From an uncultured Bacteroidota bacterium (GTDB taxonomy: Bacteria; Bacteroidota; Bacteroidia; UBA7662), in the NCBI GenBank assembly GCA_903856555.1, contig CAIOCC010000197.1, forward strand, positions 1-21,106: a stretch of 21,106 nt of DNA, read 5' to 3'. Shown here piece after piece: positions 1-7,720 of the stretch. The notes beneath the pieces are model-generated. The model saw only the letters and a list, made by a program, of their open reading frames with translations, ran no database searches and was not told where the DNA came from. The position numbers and the translations under genes were made by a program. The stretch's first letter is position 1; every line of letters begins with the position of its first letter.

Positions 1-2405
1 ACCTGGGCACCGGTGGCGGCATTGTAAATCGCAAAGGAACGTGGGCCCACCATGTGCAATTCGTCGTAATCGCCGTCCGCGTCCAAGTCACCGCTTTGGT
101 TGGTGATTCGTAGGCGTCCCAAAGCATGACTTTCTTTGAGCATCGCTCCGTTGGGGAAGCGCGTGGCATCCAGATTGACCGCTCCAACGGTGGTGCGCTC
201 GTTCAACACAGCGTACTCCCGCTCATCCCCTTCGTTGGCGGTCACCAAATAGGTCGTGCTACCAATGCTAAAATTACCTAAAGCATCCGGCATGTAGAAC
301 GACCTCACAGGCCAGTTGGTCATCAAAACCACCCCGTTGTTATCCGAAGCATCGAAACCGTTCTGAGCTGTCTGATGATTTTTCATACCCATAGGGGTAA
401 TGTTGGTAACAATTTTGTTAACCAAATCAATTTGAGCGATGGAATTGTTTTCCTGAAGTGTTACCCAGGCTTTGGTATTGTCCGAAGATACGGTAATATA
501 TTCTGGCTCAAGGTTTTGAGACAAGGTTCCGATGGTTGAACCTTTGCGAACACCCGACGCCATCAAAGATGCGCTAATGGCATTGAAACCCGTAAAATTC
601 AGGGTTGTTACATCGGATTGGACATAGTTGGTGTCCTGTACATTGATGATGCTCACCGAGCCTTCGGGGTCGTTCGAAAAGTCAGAATTGGGCTGGCCTT
701 CATTGGCAGTAAGCAAAAACTTTCCGTCAGGAGTAAAGGTGATCATATCGGGCAAGGCACCGACCGTTACTTGGCCTTTGTAATTGCCCAACGTATCAAA
801 GAAAATCACGCGTCCTGGGTTCTGTTCGATCGAATCCGGACTGGCAACGGCCAACAAACCGGGCTTGACGGCCAAGCCCGTAATTCCGCCGTAAGGCTGC
901 ATGCTCACCGAAGCCAAGGTGACCGGGGCAGCAGGGTTCGCCAACGAAACCATATCAAAGCGACGTTGAATGGCTGAACTCAAGAATGCTCTTTTGCTCA
1001 ATGGATCGTAAACAACCACTTCGGTCGTGGCCGCAAGGCCAGGTGTGGGATCAAAGCTGGCTAGCTGGGTCATTTGAACGGCGCCACTGGAAACAGGGGC
1101 CTGACGGTCGTCATCGGTGATATAATAGGTAAAAAAGTCGGCCCCGCTAAGGGTCAATCCCTCCAGGCTATCGATTTTGAAAACCAAATACTCGTCATCC
1201 TCTACCAAGGCGTCATTGCTGATGGTCAACGGGATTTGGATCGCCGTTGGGCTGTTGGTGACTTGAATACGTTGGGTTTGCCATCCGCTGAGATCAGCAG
1301 TGGATCCGTTGCTCCAAGTGCTGAGCAAGGAAATACGGAATGAACCGTTGGCAGGCAGGCTCGACACATTGGTGAGGGTCACTGGAATAAAAGCGCCGCT
1401 CCCGTTTTCGGCAACCGTCTTGAATCGGGACCCAAAGGAAATCGTGCCCAAATGACCGGTCACGACCCCACCCGTGTAGGTAACATTGCTCAACGGGGCC
1501 GCATTGCTATCGGCCAATTCGCAGTTACCGGCGGTGGCGAGATCAAAGGACAAAGAGGTAGGACCGCTTTGCAAAACAACAAAACGCATATTAAAAAGCA
1601 ATCCATTCACATTGATGGAGTTGGCGTCAAACCAACCGGCCCGAAACTGGGAACCGCTGTCCGTAAAATTCGCACCCAGATTGTTAAAGTATCCGCAGTT
1701 ACCAATGAGTGAACTGCTTAGCGCTGGGTTGATAGAGGTTGGCAATCCTGCACAGCGCAAGCGAGTGCTATCGTAGTTGATAGCCAACGAAATAGCACCA
1801 ACGGTAAAGGAAGGGTCCATGATAACATTGACCGGAACAGATACCGTATCACCCACACGTCCGGCAATATTGCCCAACGAAACAGATGGGAATGAAATCG
1901 CCTGCACTGAACCGTTTGCAAAGGTGAGACCTGGCAAAGGAAGTCCATCGGCATCCCCCAATTCGGTCAAGCCCGGTGTCGCCAAATCCCAAGACAAGGA
2001 AGCGGTTCCCGATCGTAGGATGACGAAGCGTACTTTGAACAAGGTCCCTGCGATTGTGGCGGGGTTCAAATCGTACCACGACAAGCGGAATTGCGAAGCA
2101 GAAGCATTGAGCGCGCTGCCAGTCCCCGAAAAGAAACCACAATTGGTGAGTAAATTCGCCGTTGTTACGGCGGTTTGTACATCGACCAACGAAGACAAAC
2201 AACGAAGGCGCGTGGAGTCGTAATTGACTCCCAGGGTCATGGCGGACACCACCAAGGACCCCGAGCCTGTAACGGTCACGGGTACGAGCACGGTATCACC
2301 GACCAAACCGGACACTTGGCCCAGAGCAAGACCTTGGGCCCCGGCTCGACCCGGTAAACTCAAAAAGGCGATCAAGCCTAACAGCAAGAAAAAGGGTTTT
2401 TTCAT
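1..2405 (-). CDS. Secreted cohesin-like / Calx-beta / choice-of-anchor I beta-propeller protein, 3' end outside window
   Basis: An open frame runs from ATG at 2405 to the window edge, giving 801 complete codons without a stop; the C-terminus is missing. Residues 1-23 form a signal peptide (MKKPFFLLLG..., cleavage near AGA|Q). Two cohesin-like domains follow at about 25-168 and 173-317; each has a GDTV-VPV strand, an NYDSTRLRC motif and a closing F-(N/K)-RF strand. Residues about 319-432 resemble a Calx-beta domain, ending in ITDDD. From about 440 the sequence matches the choice-of-anchor I type propeller (PDMITFTPDGKFLLTANEG, EPEYITVSSDNTKAWVTLQE, LVTANEGDERE). It is probably exported, and a T9SS sorting domain would be expected beyond the window edge, though this is inference. 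An in-frame ATG at 2414 would add three residues. The substrate is unknown. The cohesin-like domains resemble those in the giant protein at 12380-20302. Confidence 0.85.
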   Translation of the reverse strand, partial: MKKPFFLLLGLIAFLSLPGRAGAQGLALGQVSGLVGDTVLVPVTVTGSGSLVVSAMTLGVNYDSTRLRCLSSLVDVQTAVTTANLLTNCGFFSGTGSALNASASQFRLSWYDLNPATIAGTLFKVRFVILRSGTASLSWDLATPGLTELGDADGLPLPGLTFANGSVQAISFPSVSLGNIAGRVGDTVSVPVNVIMDPSFTVGAISLAINYDSTRLRCAGLPTSINPALSSSLIGNCGYFNNLGANFTDSGSQFRAGWFDANSINVNGLLFNMRFVVLQSGPTSLSFDLATAGNCELADSNAAPLSNVTYTGGVVTGHLGTISFGSRFKTVAENGSGAFIPVTLTNVSSLPANGSFRISLLSTWSNGSTADLSGWQTQRIQVTNSPTAIQIPLTISNDALVEDDEYLVFKIDSLEGLTLSGADFFTYYITDDDRQAPVSSGAVQMTQLASFDPTPGLAATTEVVVYDPLSKRAFLSSAIQRRFDMVSLANPAAPVTLASVSMQPYGGITGLAVKPGLLAVASPDSIEQNPGRVIFFDTLGNYKGQVTVGALPDMITFTPDGKFLLTANEGQPNSDFSNDPEGSVSIINVQDTNYVQSDVTTLNFTGFNAISASLMASGVRKGSTIGTLSQNLEPEYITVSSDNTKAWVTLQENNSIAQIDLVNKIVTNITPMGMKNHQTAQNGFDASDNNGVVLMTNWPVRSFYMPDALGNFSIGSTTYLVTANEGDEREYAVLNERTTVGAVNLDATRFPNGAMLKESHALGRLRITNQSGDLDADGDYDELHMVGPRSFAIYNAATGAQ

Positions 2406-2523
2406 TACAAACATTTTTTTTCAAAAATCCTAGGGCTGCATTAAGGGTTTATAAAGCCCAAATCAACTTGACGTGAACAAAATTTAAAGCGCATGTTAAG
2501 GGGAGCGCGGTGCAAGCCTTTGG

Positions 2524-2554
2524 TTTTGGATGCTGACCGCTTGGGTTACCTTTG
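2524..2554 (+). promoter_or_regulatory. Bacteroidota-type promoter for the flippase cluster
   Basis: TTTG at 2525-2528 and TACCTTTG at 2547-2554 are separated by 18 bases, which fits the known Bacteroidota -33/-7 consensus (TTTG, about 18-19 nt, TAnnTTTG). Transcription would begin near 2561, only about six bases before the ATG at 2567, giving a very short leader. The match is by eye only. Confidence 0.5.
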
Positions 2555-2566
2555 ACCAAACCTAGT

Positions 2567-3862
2567 ATGGCGTCTCTTCGACCTTCTAAACCTGTTCAAA
2601 AAGCCCTGGGTTGGTCTATCCTTCAATCGGCATTCAAGCTTACCGGACTCTACGGGGTCGGCAAACTCATGGCTCTTTGGTTCGGACCCGCTGGCTTGGC
2701 CCTGATAGGTCAGTTCCAGAGTTTGTTGTATTTGCAACAAAATGCGGGCGGATTTGCAACCTACAACGCACTTATTCAGGGGATGAGCCAACAAAAAGCC
2801 GAAGGCCGGGATCCAATGGTGTATCTACGAAATGGCCTTGGCCTTGGCTTGGTTCTCAGCTTGGGTGTTACCCTCCTTTGGTGGCTCACATTGCCCTGGT
2901 TGTTGGCTCCAGTCTTGGGTAGCAATTTCCCCTTATGGTTGGTGGTCATTCTCCCTTTGACGGTCATGGGCTCTGCTTTGTGGGCAGGGGCTTTGGCCCA
3001 AGCGGCTTCAGAAAGTCATTATCGCCGCAATGCCTTGCTAAACATGGCTCAGACCTCTAGCACCGTCTTGTGTTTTGGTTTCATGGGATATCAATGGGGC
3101 TTGAACGGGGCCTGCCTGGGCCTTGGACTAGCCCAAATTCCCTTGGCAATTTATTCCTATCTCCATTTTAAGCCTCATATTGGGAAATGGTGGTTGAATG
3201 CCCGTAGATTTCTAGCTCGTCGCGAATTTCTAGATTCGCCCATGTGGCCATTGGTGGTCATGGCCCTGTACTCTGTTGGAATTACCCAAGTAGCCCAGGT
3301 GCTAATCCGATCGCATTTATTAAATGAATTTGCTGCCGAAGCAACGGGCTGGTGGGAGGGCGTTCAACGCATTGGAAATCTATGGGTTCCGGTGATTTCA
3401 ACCTTACTCACGTCCCACTTCTTACCAAGACTAAGCCAAGCGAAGGACCGTAAAACCTATACGCGACTTTCAATCCAAGCGGCGTTGGGTTCTGCCGCTT
3501 TGGTTGGTATCTATGCCCTGGCGGTCCTCCTATTGGGAAGTCGAGCCATCACATTTATGTTTAGCGAGGCTTTCAATCCCATGCTAGCAGTTATGCCACT
3601 GCATTTGGCAACGGATGTCATTAAAGCAGGAGTTTGGGGTCTGCACAACGCCATGCTTGCGCGTCAAAAGGCTCGATGGCTCATCCTAATTGATATTGGA
3701 TTTCATTCCCTGTATGTGATCGGGGTCTATTGGGGAACGACCCGCTACGGCTGGCAGGCATCTGTACCCGCGTATACTCTTGCGATGTGTTCCTCTGCTT
3801 TGATTACCATTATGTTATGGATTAAAATTAAAAGTTCCTATCCGGCCTACAACCCTTCATAA
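2567..3862 (+). CDS. Wzx-type polysaccharide flippase (O-antigen translocase / WzxE-like)
   Basis: The product has 431 residues and is a very hydrophobic multi-pass membrane protein of the MOP exporter superfamily. It resembles WzxE/O-antigen translocases along its length: VGKLMALWFGPAGLALIGQF near the N-terminus, ATGWWEGVQRIGNLW with PVISTLLTSHFLPRLS in the middle, and HLATDVIKAGVWGL then MLARQKARW toward the C-terminus. Members of this family move undecaprenyl-linked oligosaccharide units across the inner membrane. I chose ATG 2567 over the in-frame TTG at 2552 because the TTG lies inside the predicted -7 element. It is the first gene of a plus-strand cluster; the methyltransferase ATG follows 28 bases after its stop. 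It probably exports a glycan repeat unit, but which glycan cannot be read from the sequence. Confidence 0.88.
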   Translation: MASLRPSKPVQKALGWSILQSAFKLTGLYGVGKLMALWFGPAGLALIGQFQSLLYLQQNAGGFATYNALIQGMSQQKAEGRDPMVYLRNGLGLGLVLSLGVTLLWWLTLPWLLAPVLGSNFPLWLVVILPLTVMGSALWAGALAQAASESHYRRNALLNMAQTSSTVLCFGFMGYQWGLNGACLGLGLAQIPLAIYSYLHFKPHIGKWWLNARRFLARREFLDSPMWPLVVMALYSVGITQVAQVLIRSHLLNEFAAEATGWWEGVQRIGNLWVPVISTLLTSHFLPRLSQAKDRKTYTRLSIQAALGSAALVGIYALAVLLLGSRAITFMFSEAFNPMLAVMPLHLATDVIKAGVWGLHNAMLARQKARWLILIDIGFHSLYVIGVYWGTTRYGWQASVPAYTLAMCSSALITIMLWIKIKSSYPAYNPS

Positions 3863-3890
3863 ATTTCTTCTCTAACAATCAGTGACTCCT

Positions 3891-4556
3891 ATGGAATCGT
3901 ATCTCAACAAGCCCTCGGATTATTTTGAACATGCCCGCATGGATGTTCTGCGATGCTTGGGATCGGTGGAAGGAAAAAGCATCCTTGAATTAGGGGCCGG
4001 GGGAGGTTATACATTGGCCCATGCCAAAACGGTCGGAAAAGCGGCCTATGTAGCCGGCGTTGAACTCATGAACCTTGAAGGCACCGTTCAACAAAACCAA
4101 GTTTTGGATGAATTCCATATCTGCGATCTTTCCAAGGGCGTTCCTTCATTGAAATGCAAATCCTTTGATGTGTTGTTATGTCCCGATGTTTTGGAACATT
4201 TGGCGGAACCATGGGATGTGTTACGAAATTGGTCTGTTTACCTCAAACCCGGTGGGCGTCTGCTCATTTCTATTCCCAATATTCGGGAAATATCTGTGTT
4301 ATGGAAAATTGGGGTGCGGGGGGATTTTGGGTATACACCTGACGGTATTTTGGATCAAACGCATTTGAGATTTTTTGCGCGACGGAATGCGAAGGGCTTA
4401 CCCGATCCATCCCAATACGAACAAATCCAAGTGGTGCCGGCCATGCATTACCAGCAAGGGCCCCGTTTTCGACCCCTGTTCAGCCGCCTCAGCCTGGGAT
4501 GGGCCGATGACTTTCTCACCCATCAATGGTTTGTTACGGCCCAAAAGCGCTCCTAA
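3891..4556 (+). CDS. Class I SAM-dependent methyltransferase
   Basis: The protein has 221 residues. Motif I (ILELGAGGGYT, residues 31-41) forms the SAM-binding loop. The acidic end of strand 2 lies in VAGVELM, the motif II/III region has DVLLCPDVLEHL at 93-104, and the post-methylation strand is KPGGRLLISIPN at 119-130. A segment DQTHLRFF follows, which is typical of Methyltransf_11/23-type enzymes found in polysaccharide and lipid-linked sugar loci. The ATG at 3891 is preferred; a GTG at 3882 would add three residues. Lying between a flippase and a glycosyltransferase, it may methylate a sugar of the exported glycan, which is inference. A small-molecule substrate is equally possible. Confidence 0.85.
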   Translation: MESYLNKPSDYFEHARMDVLRCLGSVEGKSILELGAGGGYTLAHAKTVGKAAYVAGVELMNLEGTVQQNQVLDEFHICDLSKGVPSLKCKSFDVLLCPDVLEHLAEPWDVLRNWSVYLKPGGRLLISIPNIREISVLWKIGVRGDFGYTPDGILDQTHLRFFARRNAKGLPDPSQYEQIQVVPAMHYQQGPRFRPLFSRLSLGWADDFLTHQWFVTAQKRS

Positions 4557-4588
4557 AACGACTTTTTTTTAGGCATTGTTGAGAGATT

Positions 4589-5455
4589 ATGGTTGATAGG
4601 AATCCTTATTTGGGGGTGATTGTAGTTCACTTTGGACAACCTGCTTTGACCTTGCGATGCATTCAACACCTTCAAAACCAACGCGGAATAGACCTGGAGG
4701 TCGTCTTGGTGGATAACAGTCCCCACGGTGATGCTCCAACCTTCCAAGATTTGGGTTTGAGAATGCAGACCATTCGATGTTCCAACCATGGTTTTGCACA
4801 CGCCAACAACCAAGGATTGGCCCAACTGCGCTTCGCGCCGGTAGAGGGGGTCTTGCTATTGAACAACGATGCCTTTGCGTTGGAAGGGGCTCTGAACGCC
4901 TTATGGTGGTCCATGAACCAGGTTCAAAGACCGGGTTTGGCGGTGATGGCGGGCGGTTGTCTTCTGAACGAAGACGGTACGCTCCAAACCAGCGGAGGGT
5001 GTTGGCTGCCTAGGCGGGGGTACGGATTGGTCTTGAAGGGGGATTCATGCCCCAAGGACGGGGTGGTTTACGCATCGGGCGCGGCACTTCTGCTCAACAG
5101 GGAGGCCCTGGAACGATTGAATTGGCAGTTGGACGAGGGGTATTTTCTTTATTTTGAAGAAGTAGATACCGCCGAACGCCTGCGCAAGGCCGGTCCGTTA
5201 GAGGTGGTATTGGAGGAAAAATCTCAATTTATTCACCTGCAGGGGGCCTTGGCCGGCAGTGGCAAGCGGCACCACGACCGGAGCGTCCGGAGCGAATTCC
5301 ATTTTCATCGAAGCAAAAGACGCTTTTATTCCCAGCATTACCCAAGATACCTCCCCAAAATGCACTTTTTGCATGTTTTGGTGGTCCTCAAGCGACTCTT
5401 TCAGGGAAATATAGGGCGGGCCATGGCGGTGATCCGGGGTTTTTGGGGGCGCTGA
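4589..5455 (+). CDS. Family 2 glycosyltransferase (rhamnosyltransferase-like)
   Basis: The protein has 288 residues. A GT-A fold is indicated by LGVIVVHFGQP at the N-terminus, LEVVLVDNS at 36-44 (nucleotide-binding strand), SNHGFAHANNQG at 65-76, and the metal-binding DxD-equivalent LLLNNDA around 89-95. The catalytic region GYFLYFEEVDTAERLRKAG lies around 184-202. This pattern is common in WbbL-like rhamnosyltransferases, but the donor sugar cannot be assigned. A basic, hydrophobic C-terminal segment may associate with the membrane. The gene starts 32 bases after the methyltransferase stop and is the last gene of the plus-strand cluster. It probably adds a sugar to the lipid-linked intermediate that the neighbouring flippase exports. 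Confidence 0.87.
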   Translation: MVDRNPYLGVIVVHFGQPALTLRCIQHLQNQRGIDLEVVLVDNSPHGDAPTFQDLGLRMQTIRCSNHGFAHANNQGLAQLRFAPVEGVLLLNNDAFALEGALNALWWSMNQVQRPGLAVMAGGCLLNEDGTLQTSGGCWLPRRGYGLVLKGDSCPKDGVVYASGAALLLNREALERLNWQLDEGYFLYFEEVDTAERLRKAGPLEVVLEEKSQFIHLQGALAGSGKRHHDRSVRSEFHFHRSKRRFYSQHYPRYLPKMHFLHVLVVLKRLFQGNIGRAMAVIRGFWGR

Positions 5456-5462
5456 CTGGACG

Positions 5463-5596
5463 TGGGATTGTCCTCGCTGCGCTCGGACATCCCAGAGGGG
5501 GGCCTAGCATCTGAAGCCCCTGCCGGAACTTCGTTCCTGGCCTATTTATTTCACGATTTCGCTCAGGCAAGCCTGGCTCATCTTGAAATAAATAGC
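5463..5596. repeat. Cluster of intergenic inverted repeats
   Basis: Three consecutive inverted repeats lie between the glycosyltransferase stop and the tRNA gene. First, TGGGATTGTCC at 5463-5473 pairs with GGACATCCCA at 5485-5494 with one bulge, around a loop reading TCGCTGCGCTC. Second, GCCGGAAC at 5522-5529 pairs with GTTCCTGGC at 5533-5541, again with one bulge. Third, a perfect 12-base repeat, CTATTTATTTCA at 5542-5553 and TGAAATAAATAG at 5584-5595, encloses a small CAGGC/GCCTG hairpin at 5564-5575. The structures probably end plus-strand transcription or are dispersed palindromic elements. No coding frame here is convincing. Confidence 0.6.
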
Positions 5597-5611
5597 CCCC
5601 TAACGGGGGCT
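5583..5611 (-). terminator. Rho-independent terminator of tRNA-Ser
   Basis: On the minus strand the hairpin AGCCCCC-GTTA-GGGGGCT (5611 to 5594) is followed by ATTTATTTCAA, a moderately T-rich tail. It begins 14 bases after the tRNA 3' end, the expected position. Read on the plus strand the same hairpin lacks a T-run, so it mainly serves the tRNA. Confidence 0.6.
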
Positions 5612-5624
5612 TGGGCTTGGGATG

Positions 5625-5711
5625 CGGAGAGAGAGGGATTCGAACCCTCGATACGGTTTCCCGTATACACACTTTCCAGGCGTGCTCCTTCAACCACTCG
5701 GACACCTCTCC
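5625..5711 (-). tRNA. tRNA-Ser (anticodon GGA)
   Basis: The 87-base gene has an acceptor stem GGAGAGG (5711-5705) paired with TCTCTCC (5632-5626) and discriminator G at 5625. The T arm is GAGGG-TTCGAAT-CCCTC. The anticodon loop CTGGAAA places anticodon GGA opposite 5677-5675. The long variable arm (TACGG-GAAA-CCGTA) marks a class II tRNA and, with the anticodon, identifies serine (UCC/UCU codons). The CCA end is not fully encoded: the genome reads CAT after the discriminator. It is the only RNA gene found in the window. Confidence 0.96.
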
Positions 5712-5750
5712 TTTGATCTACCTTCAAAAATGAACGATCGAATTGGAATG

Positions 5751-5758
5751 CAAAAATA
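5751..5758 (-). promoter_or_regulatory. Possible -7 element for tRNA-Ser
   Basis: The minus strand reads TATTTTTG here, a full match to the Bacteroidota TAnnTTTG -7 motif, 39 bases upstream of the mature tRNA 5' end. No TTTG is found at the ideal 18-19 base spacing; the nearest is about 13 bases upstream. The call is therefore tentative. Confidence 0.3.
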
Positions 5759-5816
5759 GGGTTAAATCAGCCAAATAAGTTGTGAGAGGTGTACCGCGAA
5801 GCGGATCTGCCCGGGC

Positions 5817-6902
5817 TTATGCGTCGTTGGGGTCGTTCTCGGAACCAAGGCTGATTTCACCAACCAGGCTTTGACCAAAGCGCTCTGCAAAGTCATGGTC
5901 CGGATCCCCTGAGGCGCTGCTTGGATTCGCCAGAAGGTGCATGGATTTGGTGAGGGCCGCTTCAAAGGTGATATCCCTTCCCGGTATGGCGCCTAGGTCC
6001 AGCAGTTGACGACCGCTACGGTACCTTTCCAAATCCACAAAGCCGCCCACGCATTGGCTTAGGGCAACCACTCGTCCTCCTTTGATAACAAAAGCCCGCA
6101 GGGCCTCCACCAAAGCCGGTGTAGGAGGAATATTGCCGGTTCCATAGCCTTCCAGCAGCAAAACCCGGACCCCGGTTTGCTCGGTTAGTCCGTAAACCAA
6201 TGCTGGATTCAGGCCAGGAAACATGCGCAGGCTCGCTATGCTGGAATCCAAGGCGGGTCGATAAGACAAAGAACGAAGAGACGATGTTGGAAGGCCCTGA
6301 TCCATCGCTTGTTCATCAAAACGCAAAGCGGTCCCCGCCGTTGCGAGGGCCGGATAATTGGGAGATTCAAAGGCGTCAAAACCGCTGGCCTGATTCTTGC
6401 GACAGCGGTTACCCCGGTAAACCTTGTTATGAAAGTACAGGCAGACTTCCTGCAAGCGGGGTTCCCCGTTGTCCTTTTGGGCCATGGCAAATTCCAAAGC
6501 CGAATTCAAGTGATGGACCGCGTCGGTTCGACGATGACCCAAAGGCAATTGGGATCCGGTGAGTACCACCGGCTTGGACAAACCCTGCAACATAAAAGAC
6601 AAAGCCGAAGCCGTATAGGCCATGGTATCGGTCCCGTGCAAAACCACAAAACCTTCAAAATGCTCGTAAGATTCCGCCAAAATTCCGGCCATCTGTTGCC
6701 AATGTTCCGGCTGCAAATCCGAACTGTCCAATGGGTTCTCAAGCGACCTCCAGGTCGGGGCGTTTTGTCCCGATAGCAACGAAGCCGGCAACTGACCAAA
6801 GACCTCGTCCACCGATGCAGGAACCAAGCCCTGCGGACCTTGGCGCATTCCCACCGTTCCCCCGGTGTACAATACCAAAACCCCTTTTCCCGTATTAGGC
6901 AT
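5817..6902 (-). CDS. ansA: Type I (cytoplasmic) L-asparaginase
   Basis: The 361-residue enzyme hydrolyses L-asparagine to aspartate and ammonia. It matches E. coli AnsA closely along its length: YTGGTVGM at 12-19 carries the first catalytic threonine (T13). LHGTDTMAYTASALSFML at 88-105 carries the second catalytic Thr-Asp pair (T91, D92). TGSQLPL at 115-121, YRGNR and SPNYPAL, and GYGTGNIPP follow. No signal peptide is seen, consistent with the cytoplasmic type. The ATG at 6902 gives a start just before the first motif; longer N-terminal extensions would run deep into tatD. It overlaps the end of tatD by eight bases (ATGCCTAA), suggesting translational coupling. It is the last gene of the nine-gene run. 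Confidence 0.95.
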   Translation of the reverse strand: MPNTGKGVLVLYTGGTVGMRQGPQGLVPASVDEVFGQLPASLLSGQNAPTWRSLENPLDSSDLQPEHWQQMAGILAESYEHFEGFVVLHGTDTMAYTASALSFMLQGLSKPVVLTGSQLPLGHRRTDAVHHLNSALEFAMAQKDNGEPRLQEVCLYFHNKVYRGNRCRKNQASGFDAFESPNYPALATAGTALRFDEQAMDQGLPTSSLRSLSYRPALDSSIASLRMFPGLNPALVYGLTEQTGVRVLLLEGYGTGNIPPTPALVEALRAFVIKGGRVVALSQCVGGFVDLERYRSGRQLLDLGAIPGRDITFEAALTKSMHLLANPSSASGDPDHDFAERFGQSLVGEISLGSENDPNDA

Positions 6903-7707
6903 GGGCGTTTTTGGTGGTTTGGGTCTGTTCTGGCTCAAACAAAGCCAAGGCATTGTGGGTCGTTCTTTCGGCCACCTCTTCGATATCCATATCCCAGAGA
7001 GTCGCGAGTTCTTTGGCCACCAAGGAGACATGGGCAGGTTCGTTTCGCTGGCCCCTGTGGGGTACCGGCGCCAGGTATGGAGCGTCTGTTTCGAGAATCA
7101 CCCGGGTCCGGTCGACGACCGCAATCACATCCCTCAGAGCACGATTGGATCCAAAGGTGAGGGTTCCCCCTACGCCTAGGTATTGGCCTCTTTGAATAAT
7201 GGTATCGGCCTGTTCCTTGGTTCCGCTAAAGCAATGATAGACCGCCCCAAAATCCAATCCAGCCGTGCAATCCAACAGCTGATCCAAGCTGTTACGGGAA
7301 TGAAAGCAAACAGGCAAATTCAATTGAATGGCTGTTTGAATTTGTGCCATCATGGCAGCCATTTGCAAAGCCAAATTGTCCTGCCTCCAATACAAATCAA
7401 GTCCAATTTCACCGACCGCCACCGGTCCTTTGGAGGAAGGGTGGGTTGCTCTCAAAAGGGCCTCAATGACTTCCCATTCCTCCTTCCACGTTTCTTCGAC
7501 CGAGCAGGGGTGTAAACCTAGCATGGTTCTCAGTTGGATGGGGCCTTGATAGCCCTCCACCAAAGAACGCATGGGTTCCAAGGTCGCCTGGTCAACATTG
7601 GGTAAATAAATTCGCGTAACACCGACCGATGCAGCCCTCTGCAGAACCGCCTGAAGGTCATCGCCAAAGGCGTCAGCGTAGAGATGGCAATGGGTATCGG
7701 TCAGCAC
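6895..7707 (-). CDS. tatD: TatD family metal-dependent hydrolase / DNase
   Basis: The 270-residue protein is of the amidohydrolase superfamily and has the usual TatD length. Metal ligands are visible: H6 and H8 in DTHCHL, E100 in GEIGLDLYW, H136 in CFHSR, H158 in YHCFSG, and D208 in LETDAPYL. The family signature P-PHRGQRNEPA follows at 215-225. TatD enzymes act as 3'-5' exonucleases or DNases and are also linked to D-aminoacyl-tRNA removal; the substrate here is not determined. The start is GTG at 7707, because no in-frame ATG precedes the HCH motif. It begins 13 bases after the YugP-like gene and overlaps ansA by eight bases. Confidence 0.94.
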   Translation of the reverse strand: MLTDTHCHLYADAFGDDLQAVLQRAASVGVTRIYLPNVDQATLEPMRSLVEGYQGPIQLRTMLGLHPCSVEETWKEEWEVIEALLRATHPSSKGPVAVGEIGLDLYWRQDNLALQMAAMMAQIQTAIQLNLPVCFHSRNSLDQLLDCTAGLDFGAVYHCFSGTKEQADTIIQRGQYLGVGGTLTFGSNRALRDVIAVVDRTRVILETDAPYLAPVPHRGQRNEPAHVSLVAKELATLWDMDIEEVAERTTHNALALFEPEQTQTTKNAHA

Positions 7708-7720
7708 CGGTGCCTGGAAC

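Noticed and set aside
618..2433. Several plus-strand frames opposite the choice-of-anchor I protein gene
   Set aside because: The minus-strand frame is open for 801 codons with clear domains; the plus frames are shadows.
5388..5705. Minus-strand frame beginning MSEWLKEHAWKVC
   Set aside because: It is the translation of tRNA-Ser and the hairpin region; this peptide is a familiar artefact of serine tRNA genes.
6200..6776. Plus-strand frames opposite ansA
   Set aside because: They show no motifs and follow from codon bias on the coding strand.
6903..7031. N-terminal extension of ansA
   Set aside because: It is encoded inside tatD in another frame; the ATG at 6902 starts just before the conserved YTGGT motif.
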